From an uncultured Candidatus Saccharibacteria bacterium (GTDB lineage Bacteria > Patescibacteriota > Saccharimonadia > Saccharimonadales > Saccharimonadaceae): a stretch of DNA of 51,986 bases. Each line of letters begins with the position of its first letter. Position 1 is the stretch's first letter. The stretch spans positions 1 to 51,986 of the forward strand of contig CAMVRN010000008.1 of assembly GCA_947169915.1 (NCBI GenBank), given 5' to 3'. Position numbers and translations under genes: made by a program. Positions 24,168 through 32,748 of this stretch are shown one piece after another. The notes beneath the pieces are model-generated. The model saw only the letters and a list, made by a program, of their open reading frames with translations. It ran no database searches and had not been told where the DNA came from.

Positions 24168-25018
24168 AAATGCCGACTGTTTCCGTAATCCTTCCGAATT
24201 ATAATTACGCTAAATATTTTGCCGACCGCCTCGACGAAATACTCGCACAGTCCTATAAAGTCTCAGAAATCATCATTCTCGACGACGCGTCAACCGACGT
24301 TTCTCTTACCTGCATTAAAACTAAATTAGCTCTTGTCGAGGACGCTAACCCAGAAATAAAGTTCATTACGACATTTAATAAACAAAACTCTGGCTCAGTT
24401 TTTTCTCAATGGCAAAAAGGGATTAAACTAGCAACCTCCGACTATATCTGGATAGCGGAACTTGACGATTCGGCCGAGCCTACCTTTCTAGAAACTGCCA
24501 TGGAACCAGTTTTAAAAGACGCAAACATCGTCTTATCATATACAAACTCTGAGCTCTTTGGTTCAGTATCGATAAAAGACCGCCTTCGCCAAATCTACGA
24601 TTTTTCTCGTCGCAATCATAAGCCAGGAGCATACGTCATATCCGGTGAAGATGAGGTTGCCAAAAACCTCGCAGTCTATAATTCAATCCCTAATGTTTCT
24701 GCATGTGTCATTAAAAACTCCCCAGAGCTGCACGATATTCTAGAGGTATCCAAGGGCTTCAAATTGTCTGGAGATTGGGCATTCTATCTAATACTCTTGA
24801 AACTTGGGAATCTTGCATATTCTCCAAAAAGGCTCAACAAACACCGTCTCTCTAAAGAATCTGTCACTAATCAAACCAATCTAAAAGAACGCTATGATGA
24901 GATTAGAAAAATCCATATTCTAGCAAGTAAAATCTATAAACTACCAGAAACGACCAAAAAACGCATAGAAAAGTCTGAACGACAGCTCTCCGCCTCTTGG
25001 GGCCTAGATAAAAATTGA
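24164..25018 (+). CDS. GT2 family glycosyltransferase
   Basis: 284 residues, starting in an ATGA overlap with the previous gene. The GT-A fold motifs are SVILPNYNYAKYF, ILDDASTDVS and AELDDSAEPTFLETAM (DxD-like). It shares long stretches with the GT2 half of its upstream neighbour, for example FSQWQKG followed about 20 residues later by LETAME, so one arose by duplication of the other. It ends with TGA, evidence that TGA is a stop here. Sugar and acceptor are unknown. Confidence 0.85.
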   Translation: MKMPTVSVILPNYNYAKYFADRLDEILAQSYKVSEIIILDDASTDVSLTCIKTKLALVEDANPEIKFITTFNKQNSGSVFSQWQKGIKLATSDYIWIAELDDSAEPTFLETAMEPVLKDANIVLSYTNSELFGSVSIKDRLRQIYDFSRRNHKPGAYVISGEDEVAKNLAVYNSIPNVSACVIKNSPELHDILEVSKGFKLSGDWAFYLILLKLGNLAYSPKRLNKHRLSKESVTNQTNLKERYDEIRKIHILASKIYKLPETTKKRIEKSERQLSASWGLDKN

Positions 25019-25024
25019 GATAAG

Positions 25025-25033
25025 TGGTATAAT
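25025..25033 (+). promoter_or_regulatory. Extended -10 promoter of cytidylyltransferase gene
   Basis: TGGTATAAT lies 75 bases before the GTG start, giving the longest clear leader in the window. I see no strong hairpin or known riboswitch in the leader. Confidence 0.55.
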
Positions 25034-25108
25034 TAAGGTCAGACTTTTGGATGGGCAGTAGTAACTTAACGTTTATTTTGAATTGCTTAAAGAAAGAAGG
25101 TGTTAAAA

Positions 25109-25891
25109 GTGACCGAGGCGCAGTTTAACCAGTATGTTAAAACTCTGTTAACTAACCCTAAAGACCAAGAAGCTCATGACGCACTAGAGCCCTACCGCGC
25201 GAAGCGCGCCATTTTTCTCGCTGCCGGATTTGGCAGCCGTCTCTTGCCGATTACTCGGCACACGCCCAAACCAATGGTCAAAGTTCACGGCACGCGAATC
25301 ATCGATACTTCGATTGATGCATGCCTGGCGGCCGGCATTGAAGAAATCTATGTCGTCCGCGGTCACCTTGCTGAGCATTTCGATGCTTTGCTTGAAAAAT
25401 ACCCCATGATTAGGTTCATTGAGAACCCCGACTACGATAAGGCCAATAACATTTCTTCAGCGGTGGCAGCTTGTCACCTCTTCGAGAATGCATTTGTCCT
25501 TGAAGCCGACCTTCTCGTCAAAAATCCCAAAATCATCTACCCGTATCATTATCAATCCGATGTCCTTGGCATCTGGATGGAACACTCCGACGACTGGGTA
25601 CTAGTACCCGACCAGGACGGTAACGTTGCCGAAGAAAAGGTTACGGGTGACCATTGCTACCAAATGGTAGGCATCTACTATTGGAACAAATCTGACGCCA
25701 AGAAGCTCCAGACCCATCTTGTCGATGCGTTCGATTTTACTCTCGAAGGACGTAATTTGTATTGGGAAACAGTTCCCAATCAGCTCCATCACGGCGAATA
25801 TAAGATTAAAATTCGTCCGTGTCTTGCGTCTGACGTGGTGGAAATTGATACCTTTGACGAACTCAAGGCTATAGACCCATCATATCGTTAA
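25109..25891 (+). CDS. LicC-like CTP:phosphoalcohol cytidylyltransferase
   Basis: 260 residues from the GTG at 25109; the GTG at 25100 overlaps the AGAAGG ribosome site and is less likely. The nucleotidyltransferase opening AIFLAAGFGSRLLPITRHTPKP (about residues 31-52), the NPDYDKANNISS segment and the FVLEADLLVKN metal site (about 130-140) match LicC-type enzymes that make CDP-choline or a related CDP-alcohol for wall polymers. Proline is mainly CCC here, while neighbours prefer CCA, and G+C looks higher, so recent transfer is likely. No choline kinase (LicA) or LicD follows. It is followed after 13 bases by a permease with the same codon style. Confidence 0.75.
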   Translation: MTEAQFNQYVKTLLTNPKDQEAHDALEPYRAKRAIFLAAGFGSRLLPITRHTPKPMVKVHGTRIIDTSIDACLAAGIEEIYVVRGHLAEHFDALLEKYPMIRFIENPDYDKANNISSAVAACHLFENAFVLEADLLVKNPKIIYPYHYQSDVLGIWMEHSDDWVLVPDQDGNVAEEKVTGDHCYQMVGIYYWNKSDAKKLQTHLVDAFDFTLEGRNLYWETVPNQLHHGEYKIKIRPCLASDVVEIDTFDELKAIDPSYR

Positions 25892-25904
25892 GGAGGGAAC
25901 GTAC

Positions 25905-27350
25905 ATGGAACAGAAAGGATTGAAGAGACGCCTTAGCCCCACTAATGTTTGGGCTATTGCGTTCGGTTGCATCATTGGATGGGGTTCGTTCATCAACCCC
26001 GGCAAGAAGTTCTTGCCCAACTCTGGCGTTGCCGGAACCGCTATTGCTATGTTCCTCGGCGCCATCGTCATGGTCATTATTGCGCGGAGCTATGCGTACA
26101 TGGTTCCTAAATTCCCCAGGGCAGGTGGCGAATTCACATTCACTAAGAACTGCTTCGGGAAATTCGCAGCCTATGCCTGCGGTTGGTTCCTCGTTGTCGC
26201 GTACCTCACGAATGTCCCCATGAACTCCACCGCTATCGGTCTCATTGTCGACGGACTCGATGGCCCGCTTAATATTCTTAAATTTGGTTTTCATTACCAG
26301 ATTGCGGGCTTTGATGTTTGGCTTGGCGAGATTCTGTTAGCATCTGGAATTCTGATTCTCTTTGGCTATCTCAACATCATTGGCGTAGAAAAAGCCGGTT
26401 TTGTGCAGACTATTCTCGCAACACTTTTGGCTGTTTGCGCCGGCACTCTCTGTATTGCTGGTCTCGTTTCTGCCAAAGCACAGGGAATCAACATGGCGCC
26501 CATTTGGGGTTTCGACAAAGCCGCTGCGATTGCTGCAGGTGCAACCACTGAAAATATCGGAGAGTTTGCACACGTCGGCACTTCCGGGGTAATGTCAGCC
26601 ATCCTGGCCACCTTTGCCATTGCGCCGTGGGCATTTGTCGGATTCGACACTATCCCCCAGGCCGCAGAAGAGTTTAAGTTCTCTTACAAGAAAGTCATGA
26701 CCATCCTAGTTGTTGCCATCGCGTTTGGTTGCTTCGTGTATATTTCCAACAACACCGTTGCTGCTGCCGCTCTGACTAACTGGCCTGACCGCGTTATGGC
26801 TGGCGATTGGGTTCTGCTCATCGCCGCAGAAGAACTGCTCGGGAACTTTGGTAAAATCCTGATTGGTGTTGGTGTATCCTGTGCCGTCCTCTCTGGCATT
26901 ATGGGATTCTATCTTGCGTCTTCACGCTTGATGTATTCCATGAGCCAAGATGGATTCCTGCCTCCTTGGTTTGGTAAAATCGACGCCCGTCACGGCACGC
27001 CCAAGAACGCCATGATTTTCTGCGTTATCGTCTCGCTGTCTGGACCGATTCTTGGCCGTGAGGCTCTTGGCTGGTTCGTCGACATGTCCGCAATCGGTGC
27101 TTCAATTGGTTATTTTGCCACTTGTACCGCCACCTTGAAGACGATGCGTCGCGACCATGACGGCACGCCAGGGCTCAAAATCTTGGCAATCGCTGGCGTA
27201 ATTTTCTCACTAATCTTCATGATTCTTCAGCTCATCCCGATTCCGGGACTCTCCGGAGTTCACTTCGGAAACGAGAGCTATATCATGCTGGTTATCTGGC
27301 TCGCCATCGGAGCCGTCTTCTACTTCAAACAGCGTAAAGCTTTCAAGTAA
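25905..27350 (+). CDS. APC superfamily permease
   Basis: 481 residues, with AAGGAGG 10 bases upstream. About 12 membrane helices begin at FGCIIGWGSFINPGKKFLPN, which carries the APC helix-1 unwound glycine motif. The FAIAPWAFVGFDTIPQAAEEF region (about helix 6) is also typical. The family moves amino acids, amines or choline/ethanolamine-like compounds with cations. Pairing with the cytidylyltransferase suggests supply of its alcohol or amine precursor; this is inference. The bias to CCC and GGC codons is shared with its partner and marks the pair as a transferred unit. Confidence 0.88.
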   Translation: MEQKGLKRRLSPTNVWAIAFGCIIGWGSFINPGKKFLPNSGVAGTAIAMFLGAIVMVIIARSYAYMVPKFPRAGGEFTFTKNCFGKFAAYACGWFLVVAYLTNVPMNSTAIGLIVDGLDGPLNILKFGFHYQIAGFDVWLGEILLASGILILFGYLNIIGVEKAGFVQTILATLLAVCAGTLCIAGLVSAKAQGINMAPIWGFDKAAAIAAGATTENIGEFAHVGTSGVMSAILATFAIAPWAFVGFDTIPQAAEEFKFSYKKVMTILVVAIAFGCFVYISNNTVAAAALTNWPDRVMAGDWVLLIAAEELLGNFGKILIGVGVSCAVLSGIMGFYLASSRLMYSMSQDGFLPPWFGKIDARHGTPKNAMIFCVIVSLSGPILGREALGWFVDMSAIGASIGYFATCTATLKTMRRDHDGTPGLKILAIAGVIFSLIFMILQLIPIPGLSGVHFGNESYIMLVIWLAIGAVFYFKQRKAFK

Positions 27351-27366
27351 TTTAAAATCGAAAAAA

Positions 27367-27390
27367 CCGCCGGTTTACCGGCGGCTTTTT
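27367..27390. terminator. Strong bidirectional terminator
   Basis: A 7-bp CCGCCGG / CCGGCGG stem with a TTTA loop is followed by TTTTT on plus and TTTTTT on minus. It ends both the permease operon and the converging sulfatase operon. Confidence 0.92.
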
Positions 27391-27395
27391 AATGG

Positions 27396-27605
27396 CTATT
27401 TTTTCTTCTTTACAGTTATTTCGTCAGATTCGACCTCTTTATTCCTATTCTCATCGATATTCAGTTTCTTGGAAACTTTTTTCTTTGCTTTGCGGTAATA
27501 TAGGCCGACGAAAGCACCGACCGCAATTAAGATGCCGGCACCAGCACTAATTGCGTAAGAAATAACTGATGGATCAATATAGCCAAAGATGACTAAGCTA
27601 TGCAT
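27396..27605 (-). CDS. Small single-pass membrane protein
   Basis: 69 residues. A helix (about 13-35) follows a 'FGYIDPSV' opening; the rest is a highly charged Lys/Glu tail. It has an AAAGGAAG ribosome site and overlaps the end of the YidC-TagF gene by 8 bases, so it is the last gene of that operon. It is probably an accessory or assembly factor of the fusion protein. I know no name for it. Confidence 0.72.
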   Translation of the reverse strand: MHSLVIFGYIDPSVISYAISAGAGILIAVGAFVGLYYRKAKKKVSKKLNIDENRNKEVESDEITVKKKK

Positions 27606-29511
27606 TTTTCTTCCTTTCTTTTATTTGCTCTTGCACAGTTTTAATAATATATTCAGCTCCCACCTCGCCGCTTTTACCTATATTATAAACCGTTTCGTCG
27701 CGAAATTCACTAATCTGCTTTGCATACTTCTTTGGATTTTTTAACATCTTCTCAACAATTTTATCGAGGTTCTTTAAATCCTTAATCTTCACTACTTCGC
27801 CAATCTTTTCGCGTCCCCAGATATTCACTGGTGGAACATCCACTTCTTTATACTTTGGGTTCATTATCTTCATTGGAGTGTCGATAGAAATGACTGGCTT
27901 CTCGGTAGTAAACGCATATTCAAAACCAATGCTTGACCAGTCTCCAATCAGTATATCCGCCTCGAACACCGAACTTGTATTGGAAAAATCAGTTTGAATC
28001 TCAATATTAGTTCCAGCATATTTTTCTTTCATCTTTTCAAACGCCTCACGCATGTGACGCACTTGTTGCGGGTGCGGGCGCACAATCACGTTATAATCTT
28101 TTCCTTCAAGCGCTTTTAGTACTTTATCTAAACACAAGTCGATGATATTGTCTTTCTGCCAGCTCGGCGCAATCATTACAGTCTTTCGTTTGCTTGGCTT
28201 CTTATTCTTGATAGATTTTTTGTAATCCCGAAGCATATCGTCAAGAAGGGAATATCCCCAATCAACAATCTCTTGGTTCTTTAGCCCGTAGTATCGTTTT
28301 ATTCCTTCGCATTCTTCGCGTTGACAAGTAGTTGCAGCAAGGATTACGTCATAATGATTCATCGATTCCTCACGCATCGTCATGTTTAGGCTGTCGATAC
28401 AGTGTGGAACATAGATATATTTAATATCCTTTCGTAAATAACTTCGTTTAATATGGAAGTTTTCAATATCCGGCATGGTCATAACAACCACATCCGCATC
28501 CATCTTCATCATGAGCGTGATAAGCTTCTTCTCTTCAATGTAATACGGCCTCAATTTCTTTTGCTCCTTAGCAATCTCAAAAACTTGGTCGTTATAGTCG
28601 CTCGTCACATAATGAATTGTTAAATTCGTATTTTCAAGAATATATTCAATCATTCCTTTGTAGTATTTATAAAAACCACTGCTCTCGGAATAAAAGACCA
28701 ATTTCTTATTTGCCACATGGAAGAATTCTTTATAATCGGCACGCTCCTTACGAATTTGCTCAACGCTTCGCTTTTTATTTTTGTTCAGAGTCTCTAGCTC
28801 TCTTAGTTCTTTTCGTGATTTTTCCAGCCGCTCATAATCAACGTGTTTCTTCGGGTTAATCGCCTTATTAAGAAGCCATTGTTGTAGAATTGCCATGAGA
28901 TTAGAAGCTGTCCAATAAAGCGCAACGCCAGCCGTTACGAACGTACCAAGATAAACAGAAAGACCAACCGAAAAGATTGACATCCCCCATTTGTTCCATT
29001 TGGACTGTTCAGCTTGAAGTACATTCATCACATTTTGTCCGATACAAAGCGCAAGCGCGCCGAGACCAGCAATAACAGGAATGAGCCATGCAATCCCGCC
29101 ATTTTCAACAGCTACCCATCTAAGGTCGAATCCCAAGAAACCAAAATCGATATCAGAAATACCAAGATATAGCTCAGGATTTTTCACAATCTCAACAACG
29201 CCGAGAAGCAAAATGATTTGTAAAATTAACGGGACGAGGGAGGCAAGTGCATTGTACTTATACTTTTTATAAATCTTTGTTTGTTCTTCGGCAATCGTAT
29301 CTTTGTCACCGAAATATTTCGTTTTCAGCTCGTTAATTTCCGGTTGCATTTTTACCATCTTAATAGAGTTCTTTTGAACCCAAATAGAGATTGGAAGAAG
29401 AATCAATTTACTAACGAGCGTGAAGAGAATAATTGCAACGCCCCAATTAGGAATTAATCCGTAAAGCAATTTCATGATAAACCCGAAGGCTATCCCAATA
29501 TAATACATCAT
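27598..29511 (-). CDS. YidC domain fused to TagF-like glycerophosphotransferase
   Basis: 637 residues. Residues about 1-225 are a YidC/Oxa1 insertase domain: helices around 20-40, the cytoplasmic KNSIKMVKMQPEINELKTKY hairpin, and helices near 90-110, 140-160 and 180-215. A charged linker (about 230-270) joins a CDP-glycerol:polyol glycerophosphotransferase domain (about 285-630). Its motifs include YVPHCIDSLNM, a TVMIAPSWQ strand, VIVRPHPQQ (catalytic His region) and IGDWSSIGFEYAF, all typical of TagB/TagF. Such enzymes build or prime teichoic-acid-like phosphodiester chains from CDP-glycerol. The fusion puts a membrane-insertase fold on a polymerase that normally only touches the membrane. 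It shares an ATGA junction with the upstream sulfatase-like gene. Confidence 0.88.
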   Translation of the reverse strand: MMYYIGIAFGFIMKLLYGLIPNWGVAIILFTLVSKLILLPISIWVQKNSIKMVKMQPEINELKTKYFGDKDTIAEEQTKIYKKYKYNALASLVPLILQIILLLGVVEIVKNPELYLGISDIDFGFLGFDLRWVAVENGGIAWLIPVIAGLGALALCIGQNVMNVLQAEQSKWNKWGMSIFSVGLSVYLGTFVTAGVALYWTASNLMAILQQWLLNKAINPKKHVDYERLEKSRKELRELETLNKNKKRSVEQIRKERADYKEFFHVANKKLVFYSESSGFYKYYKGMIEYILENTNLTIHYVTSDYNDQVFEIAKEQKKLRPYYIEEKKLITLMMKMDADVVVMTMPDIENFHIKRSYLRKDIKYIYVPHCIDSLNMTMREESMNHYDVILAATTCQREECEGIKRYYGLKNQEIVDWGYSLLDDMLRDYKKSIKNKKPSKRKTVMIAPSWQKDNIIDLCLDKVLKALEGKDYNVIVRPHPQQVRHMREAFEKMKEKYAGTNIEIQTDFSNTSSVFEADILIGDWSSIGFEYAFTTEKPVISIDTPMKIMNPKYKEVDVPPVNIWGREKIGEVVKIKDLKNLDKIVEKMLKNPKKYAKQISEFRDETVYNIGKSGEVGAEYIIKTVQEQIKERKKNA

Positions 29512-31163
29512 CTATTAAACTCCTTTCCTGTGGGGATCATTTTTTCTGTTTCCCACGCTTTTCCGTTTAGCGTTTGCTCAATCATGTGGTCTTCGTTCGT
29601 AAATACGTAATATAGATATCTGCGTTCGCGCCCCTCTTCGGGAATCCCCTCAAATATTTCCGTGCTCTTCTTTCCGTCAAGCAAGTCTATGAACATATCT
29701 CCAAGGTCTGCAAAAGACACCTGTTTTGCAGAAGTATGCATCTTCGAATGAGTCTCGCCAGCTTGTCTTACGAGTAGCAAAGGATTCTGTCTCCCCGGAA
29801 CGCCCTTGTCGGCGTTATACCCGTGGTCTCCCAGAATTACAATCGTCGAATTGTCATATACGTCATTTTTTTTCAGATAATTGATAAATCCTTTTATCAC
29901 GGTAAGCGTAGCGTCAACTTTCGTTCGATAATCAGTTCCTCCATCAACAACCCGGACTTCTTTATCGAGATTGAGTGGCACATGTGCTCCCTCGAGATGA
30001 ATAAACGAGAATACTTTTTCGTCAGTTTTTTCAGCCGCCTTCTTCAATGTTTCATAATAATAATTCGTATCGTCCCAGATAAACGGCTCGTAAGTAGTCG
30101 TAAGCCTCGAATCGTTGAAGTTCATCTGGTCTATTTTTGAAAGCGGCTTCAATGGATAAGGCAAGACTTTAAATAGTAGATATTTTAACTCTTGTTTCGT
30201 GAAATGGCCCAACTTATAAGTTTTATCCATCGATTCGATATTATCGAACTCAAATGCTTTACGACTCCTCCAGACAAACTCATAATCATAGAAATTCTTT
30301 ACCACATAATCATTCTTTTCCAGCTCGCTAAAGAATTTCGTATTGTCAAAAGTTTCCGTTGACCACTCCGCGAATGCTTTTTCATTTTCGTTCCAAACAC
30401 CAGAGAAGATAAACGGAATCGAATCTCTTGTGAACGGATACCCTGCGAGAGAATCAGGGAAGTAACTGAAATCCTTTAGTTCGTCTGTACTCGCATCGTC
30501 ATCACCAAGCACATCTTCAAAAGTTTTAGCATCCACGGCGTCAACCATGAATACAAAGTAGTTCTTATCCGTTGAAGCAAGGTTAAGATTTTTGTTTGAA
30601 GAAACCGTAGTCACTTCTTTTGGTTCAAACACGCTCGTAGTTAATATAGTCGTAACGAAAGAGACGATTAACATAAAAATCGTCGCAAGATTCACAAAAT
30701 TAAGTATTTTTGCTGTTTTTTCAGACTTGAATTTTTTAATTAGTAAGACAACGCCTACTCCAAGAAGCACAACAATAGCGATTGAGACAATGTTCGGAAG
30801 CGTTTCTCCCCAATCAAAATCCGTTCCGTCAAGTGGCGGAAGCATACCTGCAAGGAAATTTGCATGCGTATAACAAGAAACAAAAATCGCATCAGCAACA
30901 GCAAGAAGCGTGAAATATATTTTTCTACGCTCTTTCTTCATAAAAATCAGGAAGAGAATCGCCATAATAACAAAGATTGCCGCCATAGGCACTAACGTTA
31001 GGATTAGAGTTGGTTTTGTCATTACGGAAAAATCAAACCAAAAATCATCAACGTTATTCGCGTACATGATAAATAGCTCCGTAAAAATCAAAAGCCCAGA
31101 CGCTATCGATAGAACTAAAGCATATAATAAAGGCTTAACTATATCGTATTTTTTTTGCTTCAT
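29508..31163 (-). CDS. Membrane sulfatase/LtaS-like phosphotransferase family protein
   Basis: 551 residues. Five or so N-terminal membrane helices (within about 10-195) precede an outer alkaline-phosphatase-superfamily domain (about 205-545). That domain has FVFMVDAVDAKTF (first metal Asp), YPFTRDSIPFIFSG (likely nucleophile Thr), FIHLEGAHVP and IVILGDHGYN (metal Asp-His). This family includes lipoteichoic acid synthase, phosphoethanolamine transferases and sulfatases. As first gene of an operon with the TagF fusion, a phosphotransfer or trimming role on a phosphodiester wall polymer is likely. Which reaction it catalyses cannot be read from the sequence. Confidence 0.82.
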   Translation of the reverse strand: MKQKKYDIVKPLLYALVLSIASGLLIFTELFIMYANNVDDFWFDFSVMTKPTLILTLVPMAAIFVIMAILFLIFMKKERRKIYFTLLAVADAIFVSCYTHANFLAGMLPPLDGTDFDWGETLPNIVSIAIVVLLGVGVVLLIKKFKSEKTAKILNFVNLATIFMLIVSFVTTILTTSVFEPKEVTTVSSNKNLNLASTDKNYFVFMVDAVDAKTFEDVLGDDDASTDELKDFSYFPDSLAGYPFTRDSIPFIFSGVWNENEKAFAEWSTETFDNTKFFSELEKNDYVVKNFYDYEFVWRSRKAFEFDNIESMDKTYKLGHFTKQELKYLLFKVLPYPLKPLSKIDQMNFNDSRLTTTYEPFIWDDTNYYYETLKKAAEKTDEKVFSFIHLEGAHVPLNLDKEVRVVDGGTDYRTKVDATLTVIKGFINYLKKNDVYDNSTIVILGDHGYNADKGVPGRQNPLLLVRQAGETHSKMHTSAKQVSFADLGDMFIDLLDGKKSTEIFEGIPEEGRERRYLYYVFTNEDHMIEQTLNGKAWETEKMIPTGKEFNR

Positions 31164-31216
31164 TTATTATCGTGCCTCCACATAAAGCAGTTTTATTTAT
31201 GACTACAATAGTTAAA

Positions 31217-31222
31217 ATTATA
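31217..31222 (-). promoter_or_regulatory. -10 box of sulfatase/TagF operon
   Basis: TATAAT on the minus strand, 53 bases before the ATG at 31163. The leader contains GGAGG. There is no TGn extension (CGG instead). Confidence 0.5.
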
Positions 31223-31261
31223 CCGCACAAACCGCCTCTCGTCTATCAGTAGCCAGGGAAT

Positions 31262-31267
31262 TATGAT
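31262..31267 (+). promoter_or_regulatory. -10 box of rml operon
   Basis: TATGAT, 24 bases before the rmlA ATG, with AAAGGAG between as ribosome site. It is divergent from the sulfatase operon promoter, whose -10 lies 40 bases away. Confidence 0.5.
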
Positions 31268-31291
31268 AAAATAAACACAAAGGAGTTTTTC

Positions 31292-32179
31292 ATGAAAGGA
31301 ATTATTTTAGCCGGCGGTTCTGGCACTCGCCTCTACCCATTGACATTAGCCACCTCGAAGCAGATGCTTCCAGTTTACGACAAGCCAATGATTTACTACC
31401 CATTATCAACTCTTATGCTCGCAGGTATTCGAGATATACTTGTTATCTCAACCCCAGCCGATTTGCCAAACTTTGAAAGACTTCTTGGCGACGGCTCTCG
31501 CTTCGGAATTCATCTTAGCTATAAAGTTCAACCGTCTCCAGACGGGCTCGCTCAAGCATTCATTCTCGGCGAAGAATTTATCGGCGATGATGCCTGCGCT
31601 ATGATTCTTGGAGATAATATTTTCTATGGTGAAGGCTTTACGAATTCTCTTAAGACCGCCGTTGAAAAAGCCGAAAACTCTTCTCGTGCCACCGTCTTCG
31701 GCTATTACGTCAATGACCCAGAAAGATTTGGCGTTGTAGAGTTCGATGAAAATTGGCACGCAGTTTCTATTGAAGAAAAACCAGCAGTTCCGAAATCCAA
31801 CTACGCAGTTACAGGCCTGTATTTTTATCCAGCTGGCGTTTCTGAAAAAGCTAAAGTCGTCGAACCATCTGCTCGTGGCGAACTCGAAATTACCACTCTC
31901 AACGAGTTCTATCTAAGAGACGACGCGCTAGATGTTCAGCTCCTCGGTCGTGGCTTTGCCTGGTTAGACACGGGCACAATGGATTCACTTGCTGACGCAT
32001 CCGACTTTGTCCGCGTCATTCAGAAACGTCAAGGCATTCAAATTTCCGCTCCTGAAGAGATAGCATTTCGTAACTCCTGGATTTCTAAAGAACAACTCGA
32101 AGAATCCGCAACAAAATATGGCAAGTCTACATATGGCCAACACCTAAAGAATGTAGCAGAGGGGAAGATTAAAGATTAA
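31292..32179 (+). CDS. rmlA: Glucose-1-phosphate thymidylyltransferase
   Basis: 295 residues, the normal RmlA size. It makes dTDP-glucose, the first step of dTDP-L-rhamnose synthesis. The signature [22 protein letters not shown] (start) with [18 protein letters not shown] is unmistakable, and [10 protein letters not shown] (about 107-116) and WLDTGT follow. It heads the tight rmlA-rmlC-rmlB-rmlD operon. Confidence 0.97.
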   Translation: MKGIILAGGSGTRLYPLTLATSKQMLPVYDKPMIYYPLSTLMLAGIRDILVISTPADLPNFERLLGDGSRFGIHLSYKVQPSPDGLAQAFILGEEFIGDDACAMILGDNIFYGEGFTNSLKTAVEKAENSSRATVFGYYVNDPERFGVVEFDENWHAVSIEEKPAVPKSNYAVTGLYFYPAGVSEKAKVVEPSARGELEITTLNEFYLRDDALDVQLLGRGFAWLDTGTMDSLADASDFVRVIQKRQGIQISAPEEIAFRNSWISKEQLEESATKYGKSTYGQHLKNVAEGKIKD

Positions 32180-32748
32180 TGGCACTTACCTTTGAAAAAA
32201 CAGACATCAAAGATGTCTATATCATCACCCCAAAAGTCTTTGGAGACGAACGTGGTTATTTCATGGAAACCTACTCTGCAAAAGACTTTGAGGCTGAAGG
32301 ACTTCATTATAACTTCGTTCAAGACAATCAGTCTTCAAGCACGAAAGGCGTTCTTCGTGGACTTCACTTTCAAAAAACTTTTCCGCAGGCCAAGCTTGTT
32401 CGTGTACTAAAAGGAGAAGTTTACGATGTCGCCGTTGACCTCCGTAAAGATTCCGCAACTTACGGCAAATACGTTGGAGTTTTGCTATCCGGCGAGAACA
32501 AAAAGCAACTTCTAATACCAAAAGGGTTCGCTCACGGCTTCCTAGTCGTATCCGACACTGCCGAATTTGCTTATAAATGCGACGACTTTTACCACCCAGA
32601 AGATGAAGGCGGGCTGCCATTTGACGATTCGTCTATCAACATCAAGTGGCCAGAAATCGACGTGCCCTACAAACTTAGCGATAAGGACCAAAAACACCTT
32701 CCGCTAAGCGAATCCAAAATCGTTTTTGAGTTAAAAGGAGAACAATAA
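32179..32748 (+). CDS. rmlC: dTDP-4-dehydrorhamnose 3,5-epimerase
   Basis: 189 residues, a full-length cupin. GDERGYFMETY and QDNQSSSTKGVLRGLHFQ (catalytic His) are the family's hallmarks, with LLIPKGFAHGFLV further on. It starts in a TAATG overlap with rmlA. It converts the 4-keto sugar made by RmlB to the L-configuration. Confidence 0.97.
   Translation: MALTFEKTDIKDVYIITPKVFGDERGYFMETYSAKDFEAEGLHYNFVQDNQSSSTKGVLRGLHFQKTFPQAKLVRVLKGEVYDVAVDLRKDSATYGKYVGVLLSGENKKQLLIPKGFAHGFLVVSDTAEFAYKCDDFYHPEDEGGLPFDDSSINIKWPEIDVPYKLSDKDQKHLPLSESKIVFELKGEQ

Noticed and set aside
24164-25018. Alternative genetic code with UGA as glycine
   Set aside because: TGA ends this gene and others at sensible positions, and no family shows in-frame TGA.
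25034-25108. Riboswitch in the leader of the cytidylyltransferase gene
   Set aside because: The leader is only about 70 bases and I see no strong stem or known conserved core.
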